Shown here one piece after another: positions 8,180-17,458 of a DNA stretch of 64,000 bases. This DNA comes from Shewanella sp. Isolate13. Lineage in GTDB: Bacteria > Pseudomonadota > Gammaproteobacteria > Enterobacterales > Shewanellaceae. The translations under genes and the position numbers were made by a program. Under the pieces are notes generated by a model that saw only the letters and a program-made list of their open reading frames with translations, ran no database searches and had not been told where the DNA came from. The stretch spans positions 17,160 through 81,159 of the forward strand of contig NZ_JAKEVD010000005.1 of the NCBI RefSeq assembly GCF_022398325.1. Reading direction: 5' to 3'. The first letter of the stretch is position 1; every line of letters begins with the position of its first letter.

Positions 8180-10370
8180 AACCAATACGCTAGCGCCAGA
8201 AACTACGCAGGAAAAGCCCAAACAAAAGATGAGTATGTCAACGCTGGTACTGCTGTCTTTTGCTGCTGGGATCTTAGCAGGGCTGTTTTTTGGGGAGATG
8301 CTAGCCTGGATGTCTATTATCGGTGACGCATTCATTAAGCTGTTACAGATGACCATTATTCCCTACATCATAGTCTCACTGGTTTCTAGCCTAGGCAGCT
8401 TAACTATGGAGCAAGCCAAGTCTTTAGGAGTAAAAGTCGGGAAGTTGATGCTGGTGATTTGGTCGTTTGGCCTGTTGAGTATGTATTTTATCAAATACAC
8501 CTTTCCCGACTGGCAAGCTGGAGAGTTTTTTAGTCTAACGGCACTGGAAGATCCTAACTCAGTAAACTTGCTTGATATCTATATTCCCTCTAACCCGTTT
8601 TTTTCTTTGTCGAACAGTTATATCCCAGCCATTGTGCTGTTTTGTGTCGCTACTGGCATTGCACTTATCTCTATCGAGAATAAAGACTCGTTGATGAAAC
8701 CTATGCAGTTGTTAGGGGAGTCGTTTAATAAGGTGACCCAGAGCATCGTTAAGCTGATGCCGATAGGTATTTTTGCTATGACGGCAGCTACAGCTGGCAC
8801 CATGGATTTTGACGAGTTTCAAAAGCTACAGGTCTACTTTGTGGCTCATGTGGTGATGACGATAATTCTAACTTACTGGGTGTTGCCTGCAATTTTAGCC
8901 GTATTTACTCCCTTTTCTTATCGCGATATTACCGGAATAGCAAAAGATGCGATGATCACAGCATTTGCCGCGGGTAATATCTTTATCGTTATTCCTATTC
9001 TAATTGAGCGCACCAAGGAGCTATTCCATAAATATAATATCGGCAGTCAGCAAAGTGATGACTACGCCAATATCATTATTCCTGTGGTGTTCAGTTTTCC
9101 TAATTTAGGCAAGTTACTCACCATTGTCTTTGTGCTCTTTGCGGCTTGGTTTTCGGGTAAGGAGCTCGATTTCTTAACTTACTTGCCAATGTCATTAAAT
9201 GGTTTAGTCAGCCTGTTTGGTAGTGTTTACCTTACTATCCCCATGTTGCTGGACTCATTAGAGCTTTCTTCCGATCTTTTTCAGCTGTATATGGTTTCAA
9301 GTTTGTTCACTAGCCGCTTTACCTCTTTGCTTGCCGCGATGAATATTTTTATCTTAGCTATTGGTGGCACGGCGATGTTGGTAGGGATTGCTAAGGTGAG
9401 CATGAAGCGTTTAGTCACTATTAGCCTATTAACGCCAGTAGTATTTGGTTTAACTCTCTTAGCAACAAGTTGGTTATTAAGCTCTATCGTCGATACCGAG
9501 TATGAGATGGATGAAGTTGTTGCACAAATGAGCGCAGCAGAGAAGATCCCAGACCAAGTGACTGCCTATAACTGGGCCGATTTCCCCCAAGCCGATGGCC
9601 CTAGAAGCGTGCAGCAGATAAGAGAAAGCGGCGTGCTTAGAGTCGGTTACAACCCGATTCAGGTGCCGTTCTCTTTCTATAATGCTCAGCAAGAGTTGGT
9701 GGGCTTTGATGTTGAGCTAATGAAAAAGTTAGCCCTAGAGATGGAACTAAAAGTTGCATTTGTGCCTTATACTTTTGCTAATGTGCTGGAGGGGATCAAT
9801 CAAGGTCAATTTGATATTGCGATATCGGGTTTACAGATGACAACTAAGCGAATCGAGCTGGTGGGCTTTACGACCCCTGTGCTGGATCTGCATTACGCAT
9901 TTGTGGTGAAAGATCATCGAGTAGATGAATTCAAAACCGATAAATTAATCCGTGAGGCCGAACAGATCCGCATAGCCACCGTGGGGCGTTATTCGATTAT
10001 CCCGCGCTTAGAGGAGAAGTTTCCTAATATCGAGTTTGAGACCATTCAGTCTGACCGATTGTTTTTCGAAGATGATGGCAAGACCTGGGATGGACTGATG
10101 ATAAGTCTTGAGGCTGGTAAGACTTGGACAATCCTATATCCAGAGTACGCCACACTTTATAACCGTGAAGAGATTAAATCGTTCCCAGCATCTTACGCGG
10201 TAGCTCGAGACAACGCCTCGCTACAAACCTTTTTAAACAGCTGGTTGGAGCTACAAAAGTCATCTGGCTATGTCGACAAGCTCTATGGCTATTGGATCTT
10301 AGGTGAGAATGCTAAACCGAAGGAGCCTCGCTGGTCTGTCATTAAAGATGTGTTACATTGGGTTGATTAA
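8169..10370 (+). CDS. Dicarboxylate/cation symporter fused to a solute-binding domain
   Basis: The protein is about 733 residues. Residues 1 to about 440 form a multi-spanning DAACS (GltP/DctA-type) sodium- or proton-dependent dicarboxylate transporter. From about 480 onward is a family 3 solute-binding domain (motif GVLRVGYNPIQVPFSFYN; then GFDVELMKKLA and FDIAISGLQMT), normally a separate periplasmic protein of ABC uptake systems. I chose the ATG at 8169 because GGGGAG sits 5-6 nt upstream. The fusion would present the binding domain in the periplasm next to its own transporter. The ligand is probably an amino acid or dicarboxylate. The start overlaps the BshA-like gene. Confidence 0.85.
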   Translation: MSSETNTLAPETTQEKPKQKMSMSTLVLLSFAAGILAGLFFGEMLAWMSIIGDAFIKLLQMTIIPYIIVSLVSSLGSLTMEQAKSLGVKVGKLMLVIWSFGLLSMYFIKYTFPDWQAGEFFSLTALEDPNSVNLLDIYIPSNPFFSLSNSYIPAIVLFCVATGIALISIENKDSLMKPMQLLGESFNKVTQSIVKLMPIGIFAMTAATAGTMDFDEFQKLQVYFVAHVVMTIILTYWVLPAILAVFTPFSYRDITGIAKDAMITAFAAGNIFIVIPILIERTKELFHKYNIGSQQSDDYANIIIPVVFSFPNLGKLLTIVFVLFAAWFSGKELDFLTYLPMSLNGLVSLFGSVYLTIPMLLDSLELSSDLFQLYMVSSLFTSRFTSLLAAMNIFILAIGGTAMLVGIAKVSMKRLVTISLLTPVVFGLTLLATSWLLSSIVDTEYEMDEVVAQMSAAEKIPDQVTAYNWADFPQADGPRSVQQIRESGVLRVGYNPIQVPFSFYNAQQELVGFDVELMKKLALEMELKVAFVPYTFANVLEGINQGQFDIAISGLQMTTKRIELVGFTTPVLDLHYAFVVKDHRVDEFKTDKLIREAEQIRIATVGRYSIIPRLEEKFPNIEFETIQSDRLFFEDDGKTWDGLMISLEAGKTWTILYPEYATLYNREEIKSFPASYAVARDNASLQTFLNSWLELQKSSGYVDKLYGYWILGENAKPKEPRWSVIKDVLHWVD

Positions 10371-10385
10371 AAGTAAGAATAACAA

Positions 10386-11240
10386 ATGAATAGTCGTATG
10401 CGGCAAGGATCACTTTTGGTGAAAAAGCTTACTTTGGTACTGCTCATCTTACTCTTTCATTCTGCGGCCTTTGCCAGTGAGGAGTATGAGGTTGGGCCTG
10501 ACTCTTATGACGAGAGCAAAGATGAGTGGAATTATTTAATCGCCTTCCCTATGGTTTGGGCTCCTGATATTTCAGGTTCAATTTCAGCCGATAGTGAACG
10601 AGTCGATATCGATGTGCCGTTTAAGAATATCATCGATAACCTTAATTTTGGTGTTATAGGCGAGCTTTACGCGCAGAAAGGCGATTGGCTCTATAGCTTA
10701 AGAGTCAATTATCTAAGGATTAAAACCGACACTCAAACTGAGGGGATAACAGGGCCTATCACTGGCGGCATTATTTCACCGGGGCACAATATAGAAACCG
10801 ATATGCATCTAGCGGTTAATGACTTTCTTGCGGGCTACGAAGTGACGCCGGGTTTCCGTATATTTACTGGTGTACGTCATGTTTTTAGCAAAATCGATCT
10901 TAATGTTAAGCCACTGAGCGATGAAGGCCTTATTAACATTAATGCTCAAGTTCCTATTGCCGATGAGCATTTGTTTGATTGGTTAGTTGGTGTCACCTAC
11001 CGATATTGGGTTACTGAGTCTTGGGGGATTTCAGTGGGCGCCGACACTAAAATCTATGGCGATAACGATAGGGATTATGGCTTTAATGCGTCGGCGTTAT
11101 ACCGTTTTGGCGATCTGCATAACGTATGGATAGGCTATCGTTATCTACAAATCGGTAACGACAGTGAGCTCGATGGGGTTAAGTATGAGATGGACTTTAT
11201 CGAGAAAGGCCCACAAATTGGCTGGGCCTTTAGCTTTTAA
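10386..11240 (+). CDS. Outer-membrane beta-barrel protein
   Basis: The 284-residue protein has a basic N-terminus, a hydrophobic segment and a cleavage-like FASEE site (about residue 31). Repeated amphipathic strands follow (for example WLYSLRVNYLRI, FRIFTGVRHVFSK, HNVWIGYRYLQIG), ending in WAFSF. It lies 16 nt after the symporter gene and is probably in the same operon, which suggests a pore or scaffold for the same substrate; that link is inference from position only. Confidence 0.7.
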   Translation: MNSRMRQGSLLVKKLTLVLLILLFHSAAFASEEYEVGPDSYDESKDEWNYLIAFPMVWAPDISGSISADSERVDIDVPFKNIIDNLNFGVIGELYAQKGDWLYSLRVNYLRIKTDTQTEGITGPITGGIISPGHNIETDMHLAVNDFLAGYEVTPGFRIFTGVRHVFSKIDLNVKPLSDEGLININAQVPIADEHLFDWLVGVTYRYWVTESWGISVGADTKIYGDNDRDYGFNASALYRFGDLHNVWIGYRYLQIGNDSELDGVKYEMDFIEKGPQIGWAFSF

Positions 11241-11279
11241 TCTGTTGTGAGGTTATCGATTTATCCTGACAGCCATTGG

Positions 11280-12293
11280 TTATAGCAAGAAGCTGTAGCT
11301 AAGTATGCCATAGCCATGCCACTGGTTTGGATCGGGTTGATACTCTGGCGTGTAAACCTCAAAGCTCCAGCTTACAGACCAAGTGGGAAATGCCCAAATG
11401 ACGCCTGTGCTAGCCTTCACTTGTTGATGCTCCATCTGGACGTAGGAATCATAGGGCAGATCTCCATCTATGCTAAGATCGTTAAAGCGATAACCTGCTT
11501 GCGCCCGAGCATATACCGTCCAACTCCCACCTTTTCGTGCCGTAGCGCTGAATTGACCGAAATGCCCTGCATGGCTGCTGAGTTGACCAAATGAGTCTGC
11601 TAAATCATCTCCCCAGCGAAGGGTAAAACCTAGGTTTGCTTCAGAGCGGAAGTTCCCCAGCATGGTATGACTATAGCCACTTAGCTCCCATTGACTATCA
11701 CTGGTCGCATCTCGACGAAATACCAATGCATCGACCTCGTATGCCAGTTGCAGAGTGAATTGATTTTCGACTTGATACTGCCAACCTTTAGGAGGTGTCG
11801 ATGGGGTAATTTTGTGCACTAGTTCCTGCATGGTTTGAGCGCCTGATGCTGGGCCCATTACACCTATACTGAACCAATTCTTTTGCGCCAAGGAGTCACT
11901 ATAACTACCAGTAAAGCTCTCTAGTTCGAGTAGGCCTGCGTAGGGGCGATCATAGGGTTGGGCGTAATCATGTTCAATCTCACTCGGGGTCCACATCCTT
12001 TGGTAAACCTTGGCTCCCCATTGTGATGTTTTATCTTGGCTTGAAAAGCGTAAGGCCTTTTGCCAACTAAATGGCCAAGGGGCTTGTGTAAAGTCTGCTT
12101 TAGGGAGCACCTGCCAACCAAAGACGAAACCATTGGAGTAGTCGCCATCTTGGCCAATTACCACATCGTTATCAAAGCTAAAGTGCCACTGATCGGCGGT
12201 GGCTGGAAAGGAGGCACAGATAAGCAGGCTCGCTAAGCTTGATCTGCTGAGCGCTTGGGGATTCGATAAGAAGGTCAATGGACGACTCCTCAA
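11280..12293 (-). CDS. LpxR-like lipid A deacylase (DUF2219 family)
   Basis: The 337-residue protein has a signal peptide ending near PATAD. It then shows the LpxR/DUF2219 start WHFSFDNDVVIGQDGDYSNG, with the conserved Asn-Asp pair and Asp-x-x-Tyr-[ST]-Asn motif that bind calcium and form the active site in LpxR. LpxR is an outer-membrane barrel that removes the 3'-linked acyloxyacyl group of lipid A. The overall length and the C-terminal GILSYSFLL barrel end fit. It converges with the barrel gene at 10386. Confidence 0.8.
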   Translation of the reverse strand: MRSRPLTFLSNPQALSRSSLASLLICASFPATADQWHFSFDNDVVIGQDGDYSNGFVFGWQVLPKADFTQAPWPFSWQKALRFSSQDKTSQWGAKVYQRMWTPSEIEHDYAQPYDRPYAGLLELESFTGSYSDSLAQKNWFSIGVMGPASGAQTMQELVHKITPSTPPKGWQYQVENQFTLQLAYEVDALVFRRDATSDSQWELSGYSHTMLGNFRSEANLGFTLRWGDDLADSFGQLSSHAGHFGQFSATARKGGSWTVYARAQAGYRFNDLSIDGDLPYDSYVQMEHQQVKASTGVIWAFPTWSVSWSFEVYTPEYQPDPNQWHGYGILSYSFLL

Positions 12294-12730
12294 AGGTCAG
12301 GAATGTATGATTTCAGGCTAAGATCTACATAACGCTAACTCTGCCAGCATAGCCTTAAACAACCTTGAGGTGCAAATCTATTGGTGCTGATTTGGATTAG
12401 GCTTTCTTCGCTAGCCTATAGTGCCGAACACTTTTTAGAGGTAATGACATTCCTATGGACTCACTAGGTTTGTTTCCCTCTTTATTTTAAGGAATCTTTT
12501 TGTTGATGATATTGCCCTGTTTGATTACGAGTAAGGCAGGGCCATAAGCCCTGCAGCTCCCATAGACACTAGAAAATTTGTTATTCATTAGTTTTTCTAT
12601 TGAAAAATTTTGTGGAGCTGTTTGGTTTATATACAAAAAAGTTGTTGAAATCCTGCTTGATTAGGCGTAAATTCGCGCTCCCTTTGAGCTAGTTGCTCTA
12701 TATTTTTATATAAAATCAGAACCTTTTTAG
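12294..12730. other. Intergenic region, no gene seen
   Basis: This 437-bp AT-rich spacer lies between the divergent LpxR-like and EAL-related genes. It should hold promoters for both sides. No credible frame or terminator was found. Confidence 0.5.
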
Positions 12731-13459
12731 ATGAATTGTTTTTTTAAGCACAGTTGTATGCAGCAAAATGAAATGTTAAAGCAGAGCTGCTCTTTGAATA
12801 GAAAAAGTGATGCAGGTAAAACATGTTTATACCATTTCGGTGTTAGTCATATCGTTGAGCGTAAGGGAACACTTTGTGGTGTAGAGATTAAGTCAAGTTG
12901 GCTAGAGGGCCAGTTAGCGTCTCGTCCATTACCACAGCATTATCTCGCTCATATCAATGAATATAAGAGAATGCTAGCGACTCTTAGCATTCGATTAGAG
13001 CAGGACAGCAACAATAGCCTGCATAATACACAGCTGTTCTTAGCTGTAGAGCGAATTTTCTTATTAGACTCAGAGATCATTAAAGCTTTGCTTGCGTTAG
13101 CGACTGCACTGCGCCGCCTCGAAATGACGCTGGTGATAATACTCAAAAATCATAGTGACGAGTTGAGTCAATACACTTCCCATATCAAATACCTACTAAG
13201 AGACGCGGGGATTAAGTTTTGCTTAGCTTGTAAATTTGATAGCAATATAAAGACCGCTTATCCGTTTGATTTTTTAATGTTTGATAGTAAAAATTTACAG
13301 ATTGCAATAGAGAAGCAACAAGATAATGAAATCGTCGACTCTCTGTTTACCATGAGGGAGAGAGGGTTCTCTCTTATATTATCGGGAATTGCTGATGCTG
13401 CAGACTACAGCGTGGGACTCGCATTACCCTTTACTTGCTTTCAGTCGGTTAAGGCATAG
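12731..13459 (+). CDS. Degenerate EAL-domain protein
   Basis: This 242-residue protein has the secondary-structure pattern of an EAL domain without its catalytic motifs. The FDFLMFDSKNL segment sits where DYLKID would be, and a late RERGFSLILSGIADAADY segment matches the position of the AEGVET loop, but the E-x-L, DDFGTG and Lys-Ile-Asp residues are missing. Such proteins (YdiV-like) act by protein contact rather than by hydrolysing c-di-GMP. It lies 4 nt upstream of an intact EAL gene, suggesting a partner or regulator. No strong ribosome site precedes the first ATG, so the true start may be slightly downstream. Confidence 0.55.
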   Translation: MNCFFKHSCMQQNEMLKQSCSLNRKSDAGKTCLYHFGVSHIVERKGTLCGVEIKSSWLEGQLASRPLPQHYLAHINEYKRMLATLSIRLEQDSNNSLHNTQLFLAVERIFLLDSEIIKALLALATALRRLEMTLVIILKNHSDELSQYTSHIKYLLRDAGIKFCLACKFDSNIKTAYPFDFLMFDSKNLQIAIEKQQDNEIVDSLFTMRERGFSLILSGIADAADYSVGLALPFTCFQSVKA

Positions 13460-13463
13460 GGGA

Positions 13464-14978
13464 ATGGTCACTTATGGAACCGATAAAAGAGTGTTGCCTT
13501 GGCTGGTTATTGCGGCATTAATGTTGTGTGCCGTCATCTCTTACATTCTGACCGAGTATCAGTTGTACACTAAGCTAGAGGTAAGAGTTAATGATTTTGA
13601 TAGCATCTATAGTCAGCGCCTAGCGAGTGCTAATCGTAGCCTACAAACTGTCGAGAATGAGCTGAGAGCGATAAAAGCCAATACCTGCTCACAAGAGGTA
13701 ATAGATACTCTTAAAGACTATACCTTAACTTTAGATACCTTAGTTGTTGTTTGGGTTAAGTTTTTAGGTGAACCGTTTGCTTGCTCAGCGCTTGGTGTCT
13801 CTCCATTACCACAGGCACCCTATTATGATGTGGGGAGCGCAATGACAAATGGACTCTATGTATATCAGCAGATGAATAGTCGTAATCTTGATGCAACGAA
13901 ACCCATCTATGTAGGGCGACATACGGAGCAATATCGCGGGTTAATCGGTATAGATGTTTTTCCTTATATACAAGAAATGTTGAAAGACTGTGATTACTGT
14001 GGGGCGTTAAGAATCCTGTCTAATAATCAGTATGAATTATTTAGGATAAACAAAAGTGTTCCGTATTGGAGCACTTTGCAATTTAACTCAGAAGTCACGG
14101 GGTTGACTTATAGCTTCTCTCTTAACCTATATAACAAGGCTTTATTGTGGTTACATCACTTTGTCGGTGTAGTTCTGAGCTTTGGTATGTTATTTGTTGG
14201 CTGGTTCTTACTAAGAGGAGTGTTAAGGCAATATTATTGGCATAGGCGTTTTTTAAAAGCACTGAAGAAGGAGTTCGACTTAGTTTATCAACCTATTGTC
14301 GATAACCAAAACCAAGAGGTTGTGGGGGTTGAGGTGCTATTAAGGTGGTTTAAATCAGACGGAAGCGTACGAAATACTGGAGAGTTTATAGAGGTACTTG
14401 AACAAGATCCTATAATGCCTGAGGTCACTCGCTGGGTTGTTAAAACGGCTTTGACAGATCTAAGAGAGTTATTGGATGCAAATATTATTCGTTGGTGCAG
14501 CATTAATGTCAGCGCATTGGAGATCGAGCAAGGGCAGATGCTTTCATTTTTGCGGGAGTTAGTCGAGGAAGGCTACCCTGTAGAGTATTTGAGCTTCGAA
14601 TTAACCGAGCGGGTACCAATTAAGAATTGGCCGCAACTTGAGCAGTTCATTCAATTGTGTCAAGAGTTAGGCTGTAAGGTAAAGCTCGATGATGTAGGTA
14701 CGGGCTATGGCGGTAATTTATGTTTACAAAACTTGGATTTCGATTACCTTAAAATCGATCAACAGTTTATTAGGCACCTAGGGACGGCGGTGAGTAAGTT
14801 ATCACTCATTGCCTCTTATATAGCGATTGCGAAAGAGTTAAATATTAAGGTCATCGCTGAGGGAGTAGAAACCCAAGAGCAGGCAGAGATCTTGAAAACA
14901 CTTGGGATTAACCTACACCAAGGCTGGCTCTATTCAAAGGCATTGCCTATTAAGGAACTCAGTGCTTACCTGTACTGA
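13464..14978 (+). CDS. CSS-motif sensor with EAL c-di-GMP phosphodiesterase
   Basis: The 504-residue protein has membrane segments near residues 12-32 and 230-252 flanking a periplasmic domain with spaced cysteines (AIKANTCS, PFACSALG), matching the CSS-motif sensor. The cytoplasmic EAL domain carries EVLLR (an E-V-L variant), NVSALE, ELTERVP, DDVGTGY, LKIDQQF, AEGVET and QGWLYSKAL, so the catalytic set looks intact. CSS-EAL proteins hydrolyse c-di-GMP under control of periplasmic redox or disulfide state. The ATG at 13464 follows AGGGGA and lies 4 nt after the upstream stop codon. Confidence 0.85.
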   Translation: MVTYGTDKRVLPWLVIAALMLCAVISYILTEYQLYTKLEVRVNDFDSIYSQRLASANRSLQTVENELRAIKANTCSQEVIDTLKDYTLTLDTLVVVWVKFLGEPFACSALGVSPLPQAPYYDVGSAMTNGLYVYQQMNSRNLDATKPIYVGRHTEQYRGLIGIDVFPYIQEMLKDCDYCGALRILSNNQYELFRINKSVPYWSTLQFNSEVTGLTYSFSLNLYNKALLWLHHFVGVVLSFGMLFVGWFLLRGVLRQYYWHRRFLKALKKEFDLVYQPIVDNQNQEVVGVEVLLRWFKSDGSVRNTGEFIEVLEQDPIMPEVTRWVVKTALTDLRELLDANIIRWCSINVSALEIEQGQMLSFLRELVEEGYPVEYLSFELTERVPIKNWPQLEQFIQLCQELGCKVKLDDVGTGYGGNLCLQNLDFDYLKIDQQFIRHLGTAVSKLSLIASYIAIAKELNIKVIAEGVETQEQAEILKTLGINLHQGWLYSKALPIKELSAYLY

Positions 14979-14994
14979 TTTCGCTCATAAACAC

Positions 14995-15027
14995 AAAAGC
15001 CTTAGTGTTAGCGTACTAAGGCTTTTT
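14995..15027 (+). terminator. Rho-independent terminator after the EAL gene
   Basis: AAAAGCCTTAGT and ACTAAGGCTTTTT form a perfect 12-bp stem with a 3' T-run. It can serve both strands and so also ends the convergent CBS gene. Confidence 0.85.
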
Positions 15028-15096
15028 GGTTTTTATTTCGGGTATCGTTAGAGCGGCTATAGATAAGGCGCTGTCAGTGTTGCAGTTGAAGCGGAC

Positions 15097-15657
15097 TTAC
15101 TTAGTCGCTTTGAAAATCTGCATAAATGATGGTGGTTGCTGGATATCAATGGGGACATTGAGCTTTCTTGCTACATCGTTGGCCGAAATGAGTCCACGGA
15201 TATGGTGCAACTCATGGTCGATAACCAGTATATGGTGTAAGCCGTTTTCTTTTAATGAACGTACAATATCACTCACTTTAGCAGTCGTAACTTGATGGTA
15301 ATCTAGCGCCATCAAGTCTTCGCGGGGCACCATCACATCGGTGACTTGTAAGTCTTTGATATTGGTTGAACGTTGGCTCGCTATCTTCATCATCTTGCTA
15401 TCGGATAACTCGTATTTGGTTACGACCCCAAGAAATCGATTATCTTTATCGACAACAAGACGCATAAAGGCATGGGTTTTCTCCATGATATCGGCAGTAT
15501 CTATTGCACTAGTTGATGAGTCCACCGCCATTGGCTGGGAGTGATCAAAATCAGTAAAGATGGATAGGGCTGGCGAGTCTAACCTGGCGGCATATCCGTT
15601 GGTTGACCACATAAGGTGATCGATAGAAGCAGTACTAAATAATTCAAGATTTCTCAT
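15097..15657 (-). CDS. CBS-pair domain protein
   Basis: The 186-residue soluble protein contains two CBS repeats: the first around residues 55-120 (FMRLVVDKDNRFLGVVTKYEL) and the second around 122-180 (LQVTDVMVP, then HHILVIDHELHHIRGLIS). CBS pairs bind adenosine nucleotides and tune partner proteins; stand-alone versions are often stress-related. No catalytic domain is attached and the target cannot be told from the neighbours. Confidence 0.8.
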   Translation of the reverse strand: MRNLELFSTASIDHLMWSTNGYAARLDSPALSIFTDFDHSQPMAVDSSTSAIDTADIMEKTHAFMRLVVDKDNRFLGVVTKYELSDSKMMKIASQRSTNIKDLQVTDVMVPREDLMALDYHQVTTAKVSDIVRSLKENGLHHILVIDHELHHIRGLISANDVARKLNVPIDIQQPPSFMQIFKATK

Positions 15658-15960
15658 TAGAATACTCCATGAATGTAATGGCCGAACGAGATGACAGAAT
15701 GTGATCTTGATACCATGTTTATAAGCTAGTCCTGAAGTGTAGGCAGGTCAATAAGTATGAATTACATTTAATTTTAGTTAAGCTTTTGAGGGATTTATTA
15801 TAATTTAGATGCTAGTTCCGATTATTTTTGCCTCAAACCTCATACTCGCGTGTCGGCTTTCTCTATTTGTTTTTGAATTCTAACTAGTTTTAGGTTGTCT
15901 GATGTTTGTAGGAGGTTTGAGCATCAAGTTAAATTTATAGGCAAGGGAAGCGAATAGAGC
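15658..15960. other. Divergent promoter region, no gene seen
   Basis: This 303-bp AT-rich gap lies between the divergent CBS and nitroreductase genes and should contain both promoters. No other structure is evident. Confidence 0.45.
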
Positions 15961-16683
15961 ATGAATTCAACTATTGAGGCTATTTTACAGCACCGTTCGA
16001 TTAGGCATTTTACCGAGCAAAAAATTGAAGATGAAAAGCTAGAGTTAATTCTGCGCTGCGCTAATGCCGCTTCGAGTTCTAGCTTTATACAGTGTTCAAG
16101 TATTATTAGAGTCACTTTGCCAGATGTAAGAGCTAAGCTCGCGGAATTTGCTGGCGGGCAAGTTTATGTGGAGTCAGCCGCCGAGTTTTTGGTGTTTTGT
16201 GTCGATTTTAATCGCCATCAACAGATCCACCCAGATGCCCAACTTGGATTTACCGAACAGACCCTTATTGGAGCGGTTGATACCGGCATCATGGGGCAGA
16301 ATGCGCTACTTGCAGCTGAATCTCTTGGTTTAGGTGGTGTCTATATTGGCGGGATCCGTAATAACCCTCAGCAAGTCACCGAGCTACTTGGCTTACCAAA
16401 GCATGTGTTACCGCTATTTGGTATGTGCTTAGGTTATAGTGCCAAAGTTCCTGAAATGAAACCCCGTCTGCCGCTGAGTATAGTGGTCCATCAAGAACGT
16501 TATCAAAGCCTCGATAAGCAAGAGCTTGAGAAGTACGATCAACATATAAGAAACTACTATGCCAACAGAAGCCGCAACAACAAGCAGAAATCTTGGTCGG
16601 AACAAATTACGGCTACCTTAAGTAAGGAGTCCAGACCCTTTATGCAAGATTATATTGAGAGCCAAGGTTTCAACCTTAAGTAA
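15961..16683 (+). CDS. NfsA-type NADPH nitroreductase
   Basis: The 240-residue protein shows the nitroreductase FMN-binding start (HRSIRHF), the central QNALLAAESLGLGGVYIGGIRN segment in shorter blocks, and LFGMCLGYSAKVPEMKPRLP, which is characteristic of the NfsA/FRP subgroup. These flavoproteins reduce nitroaromatics, quinones and related electron acceptors with NADPH in the cytoplasm. Its length matches NfsA (about 240). It appears monocistronic. Confidence 0.85.
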   Translation: MNSTIEAILQHRSIRHFTEQKIEDEKLELILRCANAASSSSFIQCSSIIRVTLPDVRAKLAEFAGGQVYVESAAEFLVFCVDFNRHQQIHPDAQLGFTEQTLIGAVDTGIMGQNALLAAESLGLGGVYIGGIRNNPQQVTELLGLPKHVLPLFGMCLGYSAKVPEMKPRLPLSIVVHQERYQSLDKQELEKYDQHIRNYYANRSRNNKQKSWSEQITATLSKESRPFMQDYIESQGFNLK

Positions 16684-16884
16684 GTCACTTACTAGTATCA
16701 AAGCTAAAAGTCGAGGAGGCACTTTTATAGTAGGTTCATCATTTTGACAGAGTAGGGCGATCTTTTATACAGAAAGTGTCAAATTAGCGCTAACCTTGAT
16801 GGCAAATGATAGTTTGTGTTGTTTCTTAGTGCGGTATTCTGGCTAAACTAGATCCATACTCACTATGTAATCTAGGATCATAAA

Positions 16885-17412
16885 ATGAAACGTCTTGCTT
16901 TATCTATCGCCTTAATCGCTTTCTCTGCTCACAGCTACGCCTTAGAGCTAACGAGCAGTGATATCAATGAAGGCCAGTTGATGTCATCAAAATTTGAGTA
17001 CAACGGGATGGGCTGCAGCGGTGGCAACCTATCACCTCAGCTAAGTTGGAGTGATGCTCCAAAAGGGACTAAAAGTTTTGCGATTACGGCATTTGATCCT
17101 GATGCGCCAACGGGGAGTGGTTGGTGGCACTGGACGGTACTCAATATCCCAGCAACAACCACCTCATTAGCCCAAGGTGCATCTGGTAAACTTAAAGCGG
17201 GCCATGAGACCAGAACCGACTACGGTAAACCAGGTTATGGTGGTGTGTGTCCACCAGAGGGGGACGGAATGCATCGATACCAATTTACTATTTGGGCGCT
17301 ACCTGAGGCTAAAATTGATCTGCCGACAGATATTTCCCCTGCGGTAGTTGGGTTCACCCTTAATAAAATGGCGTTAGATAAGGCAGTGTTGACTGCAACT
17401 TATGTTCGTTAG
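16885..17412 (+). CDS. YbhB/YbcL-type PEBP family protein, exported
   Basis: The 175-residue protein has a signal peptide (residues 1-19, ending SYALE). It has the phosphatidylethanolamine-binding (Raf-kinase-inhibitor-like) fold motifs SPQLSWSDAP, AFDPDAPTGSGWWHW and YGGVCPPEGDGMHRY. The bacterial PEBP family has no settled function, though some members inhibit proteases or kinases. It is followed closely by an AraC-type regulator, which may control it. Confidence 0.85.
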   Translation: MKRLALSIALIAFSAHSYALELTSSDINEGQLMSSKFEYNGMGCSGGNLSPQLSWSDAPKGTKSFAITAFDPDAPTGSGWWHWTVLNIPATTTSLAQGASGKLKAGHETRTDYGKPGYGGVCPPEGDGMHRYQFTIWALPEAKIDLPTDISPAVVGFTLNKMALDKAVLTATYVR

Positions 17413-17458
17413 TCATTAACCTATTTAACTGATATGAGTGCTAGAGGAGAGAGCAAGA

